A stretch of DNA of 64,000 bases, from contig NZ_FOIU01000001.1 in NCBI RefSeq assembly GCF_900111495.1, positions 1,798,001 to 1,862,000 on the forward strand, in the 5' to 3' direction. How positions within the stretch are numbered: the stretch's first letter is position 1; each line of letters starts with the position of its first letter. Shown here piece after piece: positions 44,258-52,056 of the stretch. The translations under genes and the position numbers were made by a program. The DNA comes from Chryseobacterium wanjuense. GTDB taxonomy: Bacteria; Bacteroidota; Bacteroidia; Flavobacteriales; Weeksellaceae. Below the pieces are notes generated by a model, which searched no databases, was not told where the DNA came from, and saw only the letters and a list, made by a program, of their open reading frames with translations.

Positions 44258-45367
44258 ATGAAAAAATTCAGCCTTTATACCATTACATTTTTTGCAGTCG
44301 GTATTACTGTTTTACTGATCAGTTTTTTTTCTTTTCAGCATATATATTCTTTATCCAAAGAAGATCTTTTCAATGCAAAGTTTGAAGCAGGAAAAAGGGA
44401 AGCCCGGGAAATCGGCAAGCTTTTAGAGATGCAGTTAAAACAAGGGATTCCCAAAGAAACCGTTATCCAAAATCTTCAAAATAGCATTGTAAATACCGAT
44501 ACCCAAAGCAGTTTCATCTGTATGTATAATCAAAAAGGCATCGAACTTTGTCATCCGAATCCTGCGTTAGTTGGGCAGATCATTGATAAAGACAATTCCA
44601 CGTTTACTTCGGGCAGTAAACATTCTGATTTTATTGAAATTTTAAACTCAGGAAAAGAAAGTACAGGGACACGACATCTTGTTCAGAGTAGGGATCGGAG
44701 GTCTGAAATCGTAAGTGTTTTTCCCGTCGGAGGAAGTGACTGGATGGTCGCTTCTCATGCTAACCTGGAAGTAATCAACGAACAAATCCGCAGCTTATAT
44801 CTAAATTTTTCAATCGCTTTTTTACTTGCTACCCTCTTAATTCTTGTGGTAAGTTTTCTGTTAATCCGAATGATATACAGGAAATATGAAGCAGCAAAAA
44901 ACAGTGAAATTAATGATCTTAATGATGAAATTAATATGCTAACAGCCATTAATACCCAACTTAACAGCATTCATGAAAGATTAAAATTACATGCTGCTCT
45001 CCCGTCTCAAGAAGATCCTGCCGAAAATTCTAAGAGAAGGGTGATCACTTACCAAAAAGACGAGCTTATCTCTTTGGAAACTTCTGAAATTGCATATTTT
45101 TTTCTGGAAAATAATATTGTTTATATTAAAACCACAAGAGCAAATCAATATCCAATCACTTCAAGCCTGGACGAACTGATCAAAACCTTAGATCAGAAAA
45201 TGTTTTATAGGGCCAACCGCCAGTTTATTATTAATATCAAAGCCATTAGTAATATTCTTCTTTACGGCAAAAACCAGCTGAAAATCGTCACCATGCCTGA
45301 AAGCAAAGAAACAATATTAATCAGCAAAAACAGGGTTGCAGAGTTTAAGAAATGGCTTGAACAATAG
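44258..45367 (+). CDS. Membrane-bound one-component regulator: Cache-type sensor plus LytTR DNA-binding domain
   Basis: The start MKKFSLYTITFF at 44258 is preferred over an upstream TTG. The 369-residue protein has two membrane helices (about residues 5-28 and 188-212) around a periplasmic single-Cache-like domain (FICMYNQKGIELCHPNP, GGSDWMVASHANLEVI). A coiled coil (NSEINDLNDEINMLTAINTQ) and a C-terminal LytTR domain (DELISLETSEIAYFFLEN, MFYRANRQFIINIKAI) follow. It senses an external small molecule and binds DNA directly, without a kinase. The divergent haem/P460 operon is the most likely target. Confidence 0.88.
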   Translation: MKKFSLYTITFFAVGITVLLISFFSFQHIYSLSKEDLFNAKFEAGKREAREIGKLLEMQLKQGIPKETVIQNLQNSIVNTDTQSSFICMYNQKGIELCHPNPALVGQIIDKDNSTFTSGSKHSDFIEILNSGKESTGTRHLVQSRDRRSEIVSVFPVGGSDWMVASHANLEVINEQIRSLYLNFSIAFLLATLLILVVSFLLIRMIYRKYEAAKNSEINDLNDEINMLTAINTQLNSIHERLKLHAALPSQEDPAENSKRRVITYQKDELISLETSEIAYFFLENNIVYIKTTRANQYPITSSLDELIKTLDQKMFYRANRQFIINIKAISNILLYGKNQLKIVTMPESKETILISKNRVAEFKKWLEQ

Positions 45368-45511
45368 CCTGTTGTTTATTTTCTAGTTAAAAAACATAAC
45401 AAGTTAAACGTTCTACAAACATTATTAACTCAGAACCCTGAAATGATTGAATTTAATTGATCTATATAAACAAAAGTAGCTTCAACATGAGGTTGTTTCC
45501 TCCATTAAAAA

Positions 45512-45946
45512 CTATATTAATTTTATCTGAGGAATCATTGTTATTTTAGACCTCACAGAATTGGATATCAGACAATTGGCTTCGGATTTTTGAAGAACTC
45601 TTTCTGCCTTCTCTCTTTCGGATTCGTTTTTGATGGTAACAATGGGTTCCAGAATAACTTCGGTCATCAGGAATTTACCTTCCACCTGTTCGAGTTTTCC
45701 TTTAGACTTACATTCAAAATTTGAAAATTCAAGCTTTGAGTTTTCTGCAATGGCCAGAAATGTGGTCATCAGGCAGCTGCTTACGGCTGCTGTAAATAAA
45801 TGCTCAGGAGACCAGATACCATCCATTCCTTTTGGAAATTGCGGAGGCGTTGCGACTTCTATTTTCTGTGAAAGTTCAGGAGAAGACATTTCGCCTTTAC
45901 GCTCGTTTTTCCACTCAATATCTACGTTATAATAATGTGCTTCCAT
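45512..45946 (-). CDS. OsmC-family peroxiredoxin-like protein
   Basis: The 144-residue protein has both cysteines of the OsmC/Ohr fold: VSSCLMTTFLAIAENS and EANCLISNSVRSKI. MDGIWSPEHLFTAAV is typical of the YhfA/OsmC branch. The family reduces organic hydroperoxides or persulfides using thiols. It lies 4 bases after a rhodanese gene, and a Crp-type regulator gene precedes both. Together they suggest handling of reactive sulfur or peroxide species. Confidence 0.88.
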   Translation of the reverse strand: MEAHYYNVDIEWKNERKGEMSSPELSQKIEVATPPQFPKGMDGIWSPEHLFTAAVSSCLMTTFLAIAENSKLEFSNFECKSKGKLEQVEGKFLMTEVILEPIVTIKNESEREKAERVLQKSEANCLISNSVRSKITMIPQIKLI

Positions 45947-45950
45947 TGTT

Positions 45951-46259
45951 TTAGATTTTGTTGTTTAAACTCATCCATCCTCCGCCGTTGTGTACATTTT
46001 TATAGCCGTTATTCTGAAGAATACTTTTTGCGGAAGCGCTTCTCATCCCTGAAGCACAACATGTAATAATAGTCTTGTCTTTACTTAATTTTGAAAGATT
46101 TTTATCCAGCTGGTCTACAGGAATATTAAGAGAATTCTTGATATGCCCTTCTTCATATTCTCTTTTGCTTCTCACATCTACAATCACTGCACCTTGTTTT
46201 ACAAGATCTGCATAATCGGTTTTATCCATCCCGAAAAGGTTTTTTATTGCATCTAACAT
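45951..46259 (-). CDS. Single-domain rhodanese-like sulfurtransferase
   Basis: The start MLDAIKNLFGMDKTDYADL at 46259 is chosen, giving 102 residues, normal for a single rhodanese domain. Motifs are VIVDVRSKREYEEGHIKNS and the active-site loop ITCCASGMRSASA with its CxxGxR pattern. It transfers sulfane sulfur between thiols. It stands between the Crp-type regulator and OsmC genes in one transcript. Confidence 0.9.
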   Translation of the reverse strand: MLDAIKNLFGMDKTDYADLVKQGAVIVDVRSKREYEEGHIKNSLNIPVDQLDKNLSKLSKDKTIITCCASGMRSASAKSILQNNGYKNVHNGGGWMSLNNKI

Positions 46260-46326
46260 TTTTTTATTGTTTTTAAGTTGATAGTGCAAATGTAAGGTGC
46301 AGATAAATGCCTGTCAGTGATGAAGG

Positions 46327-46935
46327 TTACAATAGGGTAATTTTATTTCGGGAAAGTTTTATTTTGCCGTCTGTTTCAATCTGTTTCAGAACACGGCTTA
46401 CGGCTTCCCGTGTAATCCCGAGTTCATCTGCCAGTTGCTGATGGGTTACATTAAGTTCTTTCGATTTATACAACCGGGATTTCTGATTCAATAAATAGAG
46501 AATTCTTGTATCTGCTTTCTGAAAAGCAATTGAATTGACCATCGTTACAAGATCTTCAAATCTTTTGTGATAAAGTTCAAAGACAAAAGTAGACCATTCC
46601 GGGTATTTTATAAGCCATTCTTTGGCCTTGACGAGAGATAACATCAAAATTTCCGCATCTTCCTCTACTATGGCCTTAACTTTAGAAGTATCATGTGTTA
46701 ATCCTGAAAGTATTGATGAGATACAGCTCTCCCCGGGAGCCAGGTAATACAGGAGAATCTCTCTCCCATCTTCCTCTGTTCGCACTACCTTAACACTTCC
46801 TGACATCACAAGAGGAATATAGTTTACATACGAATCAATATCTAAAATTACGGATCCTGCAGGGAACCTTTTTAAGTCACCGCTGGAAGCAATCTCTTTT
46901 CTGAATTCCGGATCTAAAATTTCATGAAAGTTCAT
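46327..46935 (-). CDS. Crp/Fnr-family regulator of the rhodanese-OsmC operon
   Basis: The start MNFHEILDPEFRK at 46935 gives 202 residues with a normal Crp/Fnr layout: beta-barrel sensor (DLKRFPAGSVILDIDSYVNY, LYYLAPGESC) and C-terminal helix-turn-helix (VTHQQLADELGITREAVSRV). The much longer open frame starts inside non-coding sequence. There are few cysteines (one in GESCISSIL). The two following genes handle reactive sulfur and peroxides, so it may sense such species. Its binding site is not identified; the palindrome upstream looks more like a terminator. Confidence 0.87.
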   Translation of the reverse strand: MNFHEILDPEFRKEIASSGDLKRFPAGSVILDIDSYVNYIPLVMSGSVKVVRTEEDGREILLYYLAPGESCISSILSGLTHDTSKVKAIVEEDAEILMLSLVKAKEWLIKYPEWSTFVFELYHKRFEDLVTMVNSIAFQKADTRILYLLNQKSRLYKSKELNVTHQQLADELGITREAVSRVLKQIETDGKIKLSRNKITLL

Positions 46936-46973
46936 TATCAAATAGTAAAAAGTAAACCTGATACGAAAGTTAC

Positions 46974-47002
46974 AAAAAAGTATCCCACAAATTGTGGGAT
47001 AC
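46974..47002 (-). terminator. Palindromic terminator after the methyltransferase gene
   Basis: GTATCCCACAA (46980-46990) and TTGTGGGATAC (46992-47002) form a perfect 11-base inverted repeat around one A. On the minus strand six T residues follow. T-runs exist on both sides. It lies 94 bases after the methyltransferase stop and 39 bases before the Crp-type start, so an operator role for that regulator is an alternative. Confidence 0.65.
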
Positions 47003-47095
47003 AAAAAAAAATATACATAATATTCAGACCTATGTATTTTTATTGATAAAGGCTTTTTACATGAGTTTCTTCTGTTAAAGAGCCAAAACATAATT

Positions 47096-47692
47096 TCAAA
47101 ATGTTTTCTTCCAAAAACTCAATAATCCGTTACAGGCAGAATCTACCAATTCGAAACTTCTGGGTATTTCGTCCCATTTGCTCCAATAGGTCACCAAGCG
47201 TGTTCCTACAGGAGTTGTATGCAATTGTTCTTTTACATAATTCGAATATTCATCATATAGATTTCTATGCGGAATCACTGCATCATCAATGGGAAAAGAG
47301 GTATCAATATTTTCAAAAAAAGAATTAAAAAAATAGAATGCCTCATAGTCTGCAAATGAAACCTCATTGATATTGGAGTTGATGAATTTTACATTTATAA
47401 TATTGTTTTTTTCTGCAATTTTCTTTGATATTCTGGTGAGGGAAGCCCGTTGCTCTACCCCGTAGAAAAAACCCTTGGTGGAAGCAGCACCCACCAGACA
47501 AAATTTTCCCGCCCCTGCTCCGATATCAAGAACTTTCCTTCCTGGTTTCTCTACCAGATATTCAGCGGCTTTTTTTGCTATTGCAACAGGAGTCCAGTGT
47601 CTTTCTGCCACTGCCTTTACATGGGGAGGATATATCTGATCAAAAACAGGATCCTTAACATCCACATTCTGTCTGAGTTGTGTAAAAATCAT
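47096..47692 (-). CDS. Class I SAM-dependent methyltransferase
   Basis: The 198-residue protein has the SAM-binding motif VLDIGAGAGKFCLVGA (near residue 54) followed by GVEQRASL as the acidic loop. FINSNINEVSFADYEAFYFF represents motifs II/III. The beginning (VKAVAERHWTPVAIAKKAAE) resembles Bacteroidota methyltransferases of unknown substrate. It follows gcvT by 82 bases on the same strand and is probably its last co-transcribed gene. Which molecule it methylates cannot be told. Confidence 0.82.
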   Translation of the reverse strand: MIFTQLRQNVDVKDPVFDQIYPPHVKAVAERHWTPVAIAKKAAEYLVEKPGRKVLDIGAGAGKFCLVGAASTKGFFYGVEQRASLTRISKKIAEKNNIINVKFINSNINEVSFADYEAFYFFNSFFENIDTSFPIDDAVIPHRNLYDEYSNYVKEQLHTTPVGTRLVTYWSKWDEIPRSFELVDSACNGLLSFWKKTF

Positions 47693-47774
47693 TTCGTAAA
47701 TTGTAGATCGTCTTCATGCATTAAAAGATTTCTTGACCTTAGCAATAGATCTTTATAAGGAAGCATTCTTTTAA

Positions 47775-48875
47775 TTATTTTCTTATAAATGGAGTGTTAA
47801 CAACTATTGCTTTAACAGGTTTGTTTCTAATTGCTATAAAAATTTCGTTTCCTGCCAAGGAGTTTTCCACCGAAACATACCCCATCCCTATTCCTTTTTT
47901 AAGTGTGGGAGATAATGCTCCTGAGGTAACTGTCCCAATAATTTGCTGATGGCAATCCCAGATTTCATAACCATGACGGGGTATGCCTTTGCCTTCCATT
48001 TCAAAACCAATCAGTTTTTTACTGACTCCTTTATTTTTTTGAATAGCTAAAAAACCACTATAAACAAAATCTTTATTAAATTTTGTTATCCATCCCAGAC
48101 CTGCTTCCAGAGGTGATGTAGAATCATTAATATCATTCCCGTAAAGGCAATATCCCATTTCCAGTCGTAATGTGTCTCTTGCGCCCAGCCCGATCGGTTC
48201 GATACCTTCATGCTTTCCGGCATTAAATAGGGCTTCCCACAGATGAGCCGCATATCTGTTTTCTACATAAATTTCAAAGCCTGTTTCTCCCGTATATCCT
48301 GTTGCTGAGATCAAAGCATTCGGAATATGTCCAAATTCGCCGATGGTGAATGTATAAGATTTCATTTCTTTTACATTAACGTCAGTCAATTTCTGTAAAA
48401 CTTCTACAGATTTAGGGCCCTGAACGGCTAATAAAGAAACTGAATCGGAGATATTGGTCACTTCCGCTCCAAATAAATTATAGCATCTAATCCAATCCAG
48501 AACCTTCTCTACATTGGAAGCATTAACAACAAGCAGATAATCATTTTTGCTTATTTGATATACCAGCAAATCATCAATAATTCCTCCCGTATCATTAGGC
48601 ATACAGCTGTATTGTACTTTTCCGGGATAAAGTTTTGAGGCATCATTTGTAGTTATTTTCTGGATGAGCTCCAGAGAACCCGCTCCTTGTATTGAGATCT
48701 CTCCCATATGCGAAACGTCAAAGACGCCAACTCCGTTTCGTACCACTTCATGCTCATGAATAACACCTTTATAGTGAATAGGCATTTCATATCCCGCATA
48801 TTCCACCATTTTTGCCCCAAGAATATGATGTATGGCATTAAAAGCCGTTTTCTTTATTTTAGTAATAACTTCCAT
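47775..48875 (-). CDS. gcvT: Aminomethyltransferase, glycine cleavage system T protein
   Basis: The 366-residue protein has clear GcvT features: KMVEYAGYEMPIHYKGVIHE, GVFDVSHMGEI, the folate-site region VLDWIRCYN, and GARDTLRLEMGYCLYGNDI. It transfers the methylene group of glycine to tetrahydrofolate with release of ammonia. It begins one base after the gcvH stop codon. The gene for the P protein (GcvP) is not in the window, so it must be elsewhere. Confidence 0.93.
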   Translation of the reverse strand: MEVITKIKKTAFNAIHHILGAKMVEYAGYEMPIHYKGVIHEHEVVRNGVGVFDVSHMGEISIQGAGSLELIQKITTNDASKLYPGKVQYSCMPNDTGGIIDDLLVYQISKNDYLLVVNASNVEKVLDWIRCYNLFGAEVTNISDSVSLLAVQGPKSVEVLQKLTDVNVKEMKSYTFTIGEFGHIPNALISATGYTGETGFEIYVENRYAAHLWEALFNAGKHEGIEPIGLGARDTLRLEMGYCLYGNDINDSTSPLEAGLGWITKFNKDFVYSGFLAIQKNKGVSKKLIGFEMEGKGIPRHGYEIWDCHQQIIGTVTSGALSPTLKKGIGMGYVSVENSLAGNEIFIAIRNKPVKAIVVNTPFIRK

Positions 48876-48876
48876 A

Positions 48877-49257
48877 TTATAAGCCTATTATGGATGCATA
48901 TGAATCGGAAGCTAATAAACTTTCTGCTTCAAGAAGGTTGTCAACTTTCACTTTGACCATCCATCCATCTCCATAAGGATCAGAATTCACCAGCTCCGGA
49001 TTTGCTTCTAATTTTGTATTGATCTCCAATATTTCCCCACCAATTGGCAGAAAAAGATCGGATACCGTTTTCACGGCCTCTACAGTTCCGAACACTTCAT
49101 GCTGCTTTAAATTTTCTCCCAGGGTTTCAATTTCAACATATACTATGTCTCCTAATTCACGCTGGGCAAAATCTGTAATTCCGATATAAGCAATATCATT
49201 TTCCATCCTTACCCATTCGTGATCCGCTGTATACAGGAGATTTTCAGGAATCTTCAT
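48877..49257 (-). CDS. gcvH: Glycine cleavage system H protein
   Basis: The 126-residue lipoyl carrier has the conserved HEWVRMENDIAYIGITDFAQ beginning and the lipoylation site GTVEAVKTVSDLF with the modified lysine in EAVK. The segment NSDPYGDGWMVKVKVDN completes the fold. It shuttles the aminomethyl group between P, T and L proteins. It is the first gene of the gcvH-gcvT unit. The 182-base spacer upstream is shared with a divergent Crp-type gene and contains a long palindrome. Confidence 0.95.
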   Translation of the reverse strand: MKIPENLLYTADHEWVRMENDIAYIGITDFAQRELGDIVYVEIETLGENLKQHEVFGTVEAVKTVSDLFLPIGGEILEINTKLEANPELVNSDPYGDGWMVKVKVDNLLEAESLLASDSYASIIGL

Positions 49258-49378
49258 TATAACTGTTATTTATATTAATCTCATTCGTCTATTGCATAAA
49301 AGGTCTCTGCTAATAATAACAGACTTAATGAGATGACAAAAATAGGGGCTTTACAAGAAAGAATAAATGATGTATCTC

Positions 49379-49412
49379 TTCTATAAACTTGATTTAAGTC
49401 AAATTTATAGAA
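49379..49412. promoter_or_regulatory. 34-base near-palindrome with FNR/Crp-like core
   Basis: TTGATTTAAGTCAA (49389-49402) resembles the FNR box TTGAT-N4-ATCAA. It is embedded exactly at the centre of a second, perfect inverted repeat TTCTATAAA/TTTATAGAA (49379-49387 and 49404-49412). Only the C/A pair between them and one pair inside the core do not match. It is centred 44.5 bases before the Crp-type start codon at 49440 and faces gcvH on the other side. Binding by that Crp-type protein is inferred. Confidence 0.65.
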
Positions 49413-49439
49413 GCTTAAAAATACGTAAATTAGTAACCC

Positions 49440-50120
49440 ATGATTTCAAAATTTATTTTTAACAATCAGTACCTTTTTGATGAACTCCCCGACCGCGACA
49501 AGGAGCTGCTTCGGCAGGTGATGCAAGCTAAAAATTACCGTAAAAATGAAGCAATCTTTACCGAAAGAACTACCCCTAATGGAATTTTTTACTTAAAAAG
49601 TGGTAAAGTAAAAAAATATAAGGTCGATAATGACGGAAGAGAGCAGATTATATACATCTATAATGCTGGAGAATTTTTCGGATATTCTGCTATATTAAGT
49701 GATGACACCTACGGCGATACCGCTCAAGCCATAGAAAACTCTGCTATTGCTTTTATTTCAAAAACAGATTTTTTACGCATTCTCGATCAGTCGGTTGTGT
49801 TTTCAAGATTGCTTTTAAAAAGTTTAAGTCATGAATTCAGTGTGATGGCTAATCTGATGACGGTCTTATCACAACGAACTGTAAGAGAACGTGTAGCACT
49901 CAGTTTACTGATTTTGCATAAAAAATATACATCCAATACAATGGACGACAAAGTGTATATTACCTTATCAAGAGCAAACCTGGCCAGCATGGTCGGCACG
50001 GCCAACGAAACTTTAGCCCGTATACTTCATGACTTCCGGGAAGACCGGCTAATCGCTATGGAAGGTAGAAAAATACAGATAATGGATGTAGAAAAATTAA
50101 GCCGTATCGCAAATTTATAA
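49440..50120 (+). CDS. Crp/Fnr-family transcriptional regulator divergent from gcvH
   Basis: This 226-residue regulator has a sensor barrel (GIFYLKSGKVKKYKVDNDGR, YIYNAGEFFGYSAIL) and a dimerisation helix. Its winged helix-turn-helix reads LSRANLASMVGTANETLARI. It lacks an Fe-S cysteine cluster. Its ending (LHDFREDRLIAMEGRKIQI) is like Bacteroidota Crp proteins near stress or fermentation genes. The central palindrome in the divergent spacer is the obvious site for self-regulation and perhaps control of gcvH-gcvT. The DUF1275 gene follows after 62 bases. Confidence 0.88.
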   Translation: MISKFIFNNQYLFDELPDRDKELLRQVMQAKNYRKNEAIFTERTTPNGIFYLKSGKVKKYKVDNDGREQIIYIYNAGEFFGYSAILSDDTYGDTAQAIENSAIAFISKTDFLRILDQSVVFSRLLLKSLSHEFSVMANLMTVLSQRTVRERVALSLLILHKKYTSNTMDDKVYITLSRANLASMVGTANETLARILHDFREDRLIAMEGRKIQIMDVEKLSRIANL

Positions 50121-50182
50121 CTCAAATGCAGCTTTCTGTATTGATCATGAATTTATCATCTGTTAACTAAAAAAAATCACTC

Positions 50183-50914
50183 ATGTTCAGGCATAAAGGG
50201 AAAGGACGTACATATTCCCACAATTTAAAACTGGCTTCTATCTTATCCTGTGTCGCGGGATTGGTAAATATTACTGGTGTCCTTGCTGTAAGCACGCTTA
50301 CAACCAATGTAACAGGACATTTTGCCTACTTCTCGGAGCAGCTTTTTTTGAGGAATTTCAAAATGGCCTCCATCTATTTGTTATACATTCTATTCTTTTT
50401 ATCCGGAGCTTTCATTTCGGGGCTTATTATGGAATGGGCTTCAAAGCACAAATCTCATACGTCCTATATTATTCCTCTGTCTATCGAAATGATGATCATG
50501 CTTCTTACAAGCTTCTCCTCTGAAATACTCCCCAATACGCCTTCTGTCCCAATAATTATTTCTTCAGCGCTGCTTTTTGCGATGGGATTGCAAAATGCTT
50601 TGGTGACACGTGTATCCCAATCTGTGGTACGAACCACGCATCTCACCGGATTGTTTACAGATCTGGGAATAGAATTGTCACAGTTTTTTTTCCACCATCA
50701 AAAAGAAAAGAAAACACAATTAAACCGCAGTATTTTTTTAAAACTGATGATAATCAGCTTTTTCTTTTTAGGTGGAATCCTAGGATCTCTTCTTTACCTA
50801 TATTTTCAGCTGAAAACCCTTCTTTTCCCTCTCGCATTATTATTGTTTGCCCTGTGGTATGATACATTATTATTCAAGTACTACCGGATCAAAAGAAAAA
50901 CAAGGGAAAGCTAA
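50183..50914 (+). CDS. DUF1275 / YoaK-family membrane protein
   Basis: The 243-residue protein has six to seven hydrophobic helices. The family landmarks are AGLVNITGVLAVSTLTTNVT, GHFAYFSEQL, FAMGLQNALVTRVSQSVVRT and THLTGLFTDLGIELSQ. Members are predicted transporters of unknown substrate. Here it lies downstream of the Crp-type regulator on the same strand and may share its transcript. The following spacer 50915-51026 holds nothing visible on the + strand. Confidence 0.85.
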   Translation: MFRHKGKGRTYSHNLKLASILSCVAGLVNITGVLAVSTLTTNVTGHFAYFSEQLFLRNFKMASIYLLYILFFLSGAFISGLIMEWASKHKSHTSYIIPLSIEMMIMLLTSFSSEILPNTPSVPIIISSALLFAMGLQNALVTRVSQSVVRTTHLTGLFTDLGIELSQFFFHHQKEKKTQLNRSIFLKLMIISFFFLGGILGSLLYLYFQLKTLLFPLALLLFALWYDTLLFKYYRIKRKTRES

Positions 50915-51026
50915 TCAACACATTACGATGAATATCTCAATTAATGCATTCCTGTTCCGTTCAAGTAATACGCTGCCTGGCATGAACTTCCTTGCAGATA
51001 TTAATGTTATTTATCTCACAATTTTT

Positions 51027-51200
51027 TTAATGCTTTTTTGCATATTTTTGTAAAAAAGGCAAAATTTCCCAGAAAATATTAAATTCCCTAGCCATACTTT
51101 CGGTAAAGTATGTTTTATTAACCTCAAAAATAACCTTGGAATTGGATTGATCTAAATTATAGATCTGCAAAATCTCCTGAGAATTATTCATAAAAATCAT
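51027..51200 (-). CDS. Small hypothetical protein (57 residues)
   Basis: The frame from ATG at 51200 (or 51191) reads MIFMNNSQEILQIYNLDQSN and ends EILPFLQKYAKKH. Its residue mix, with Trp, Phe, Glu and Lys in a helical pattern (VNKTYFTESMAREFNIFWEI), looks like a real protein. It lies 37 bases after the cupin gene on the same strand. An open stretch without a start codon extends upstream (KINCCPIKIRRGR), so it could also be the end of a truncated gene. No family is recognised. Confidence 0.35.
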   Translation of the reverse strand: MIFMNNSQEILQIYNLDQSNSKVIFEVNKTYFTESMAREFNIFWEILPFLQKYAKKH

Positions 51201-51237
51201 CCTCCCTCTTCTAATTTTAATCGGACAACAATTGATT

Positions 51238-51729
51238 TTACCCTAAATAATCGGGAGGAAAAGTTTTCTGTCCATGGATTTCATCGAGATGTTGTAATAA
51301 GCTTTTTCGCTCTTCCGTCATTTCCGGAACCGGCAAAAATTCACCTTCGGAAACCGGCTGTCCGACAGCTTCGAAGATTTTTTCCAGTCCAGCAGGCATT
51401 ACGGTGCAGAGCAATTTCGCAAAAGAATCTGAAGTATTTTTAAAACAATGAATAGCGCCACCAAAAGGAATTTCTACGAAACCACCTTTGGAAACAATTA
51501 TTTTTCCTTTTTCTGTTTTAAATTCCACCTCACCTTCCAAAACATAGAATGTTTCGTGTGTATTGGGATGAGAATGTGGCGGCGGGCCTCCTCCCGGCGG
51601 AACCGTCATTTCAATAACGGCATAGGTATTATCCGTTTCTTCACCGGAAATAACGATGCGGTAGTTTCCACCTGCAACGCCTAATCTTTTCCCGTTTTCT
51701 TTCTCAATAATTCTAATATTTGAGTCCAT
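51238..51729 (-). CDS. Small cupin-domain protein
   Basis: This 163-residue protein has a single cupin barrel. Motif 1 is PPPHSHPNTHETFYVLEGEV with metal-ligand histidines and glutamate, and motif 2 is IPFGGAIHCFKNTS. A Gly/Pro-rich loop (VPPGGGPPPH) precedes motif 1, as in many Bacteroidota cupins of unknown activity. It may bind a metal and a small organic molecule. It lies next to a broken DUF1348 gene and a Crp-type regulator. Confidence 0.85.
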   Translation of the reverse strand: MDSNIRIIEKENGKRLGVAGGNYRIVISGEETDNTYAVIEMTVPPGGGPPPHSHPNTHETFYVLEGEVEFKTEKGKIIVSKGGFVEIPFGGAIHCFKNTSDSFAKLLCTVMPAGLEKIFEAVGQPVSEGEFLPVPEMTEERKSLLQHLDEIHGQKTFPPDYLG

Positions 51730-51754
51730 AATTTTTCGTTTTTTTTAAACTTTA

Positions 51755-51957
51755 TTAAAGTCGTCTTTCCGATTCATCAATAGGTAAATCATTTACGCTT
51801 GCAAACCATCTCTGCATAAGTCCGTTTTCATCAAATTCCCAGTTTTCATTGCCATATGCCCTGAACCATTGTCCTTCTGCGTTATGATATTCGTATTCAT
51901 AACGACGCTAATTCTTTCACGGGTAAACGGAGGTAAAGGATGTTTCTGCTCCATCAT
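51755..51957 (-). pseudogene. Broken DUF1348/NTF2-like gene (internal deletion and frameshift)
   Basis: From ATG at 51954 or 51957 the minus strand reads [17 protein letters not shown]. After a one-base shift it continues [20 protein letters not shown] and [20 protein letters not shown], ending PIDESERRL. These are the start and the end of the DUF1348 family (about 150 residues), in which PLPPFT and the [10 protein letters not shown] region are highly conserved. About 75-80 codons of the middle are missing, and a single base is lost in the remaining joint. The gene cannot make a functional protein. Confidence 0.75.
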
Positions 51958-52056
51958 ATAGATTTTATGTGATTTATATTTTAATAGTACAAATTTACGC
52001 CAGCAATAAATTCAAAACGTTGACTTTTATCACAATCGATGCAGCATGAAAAGTAA

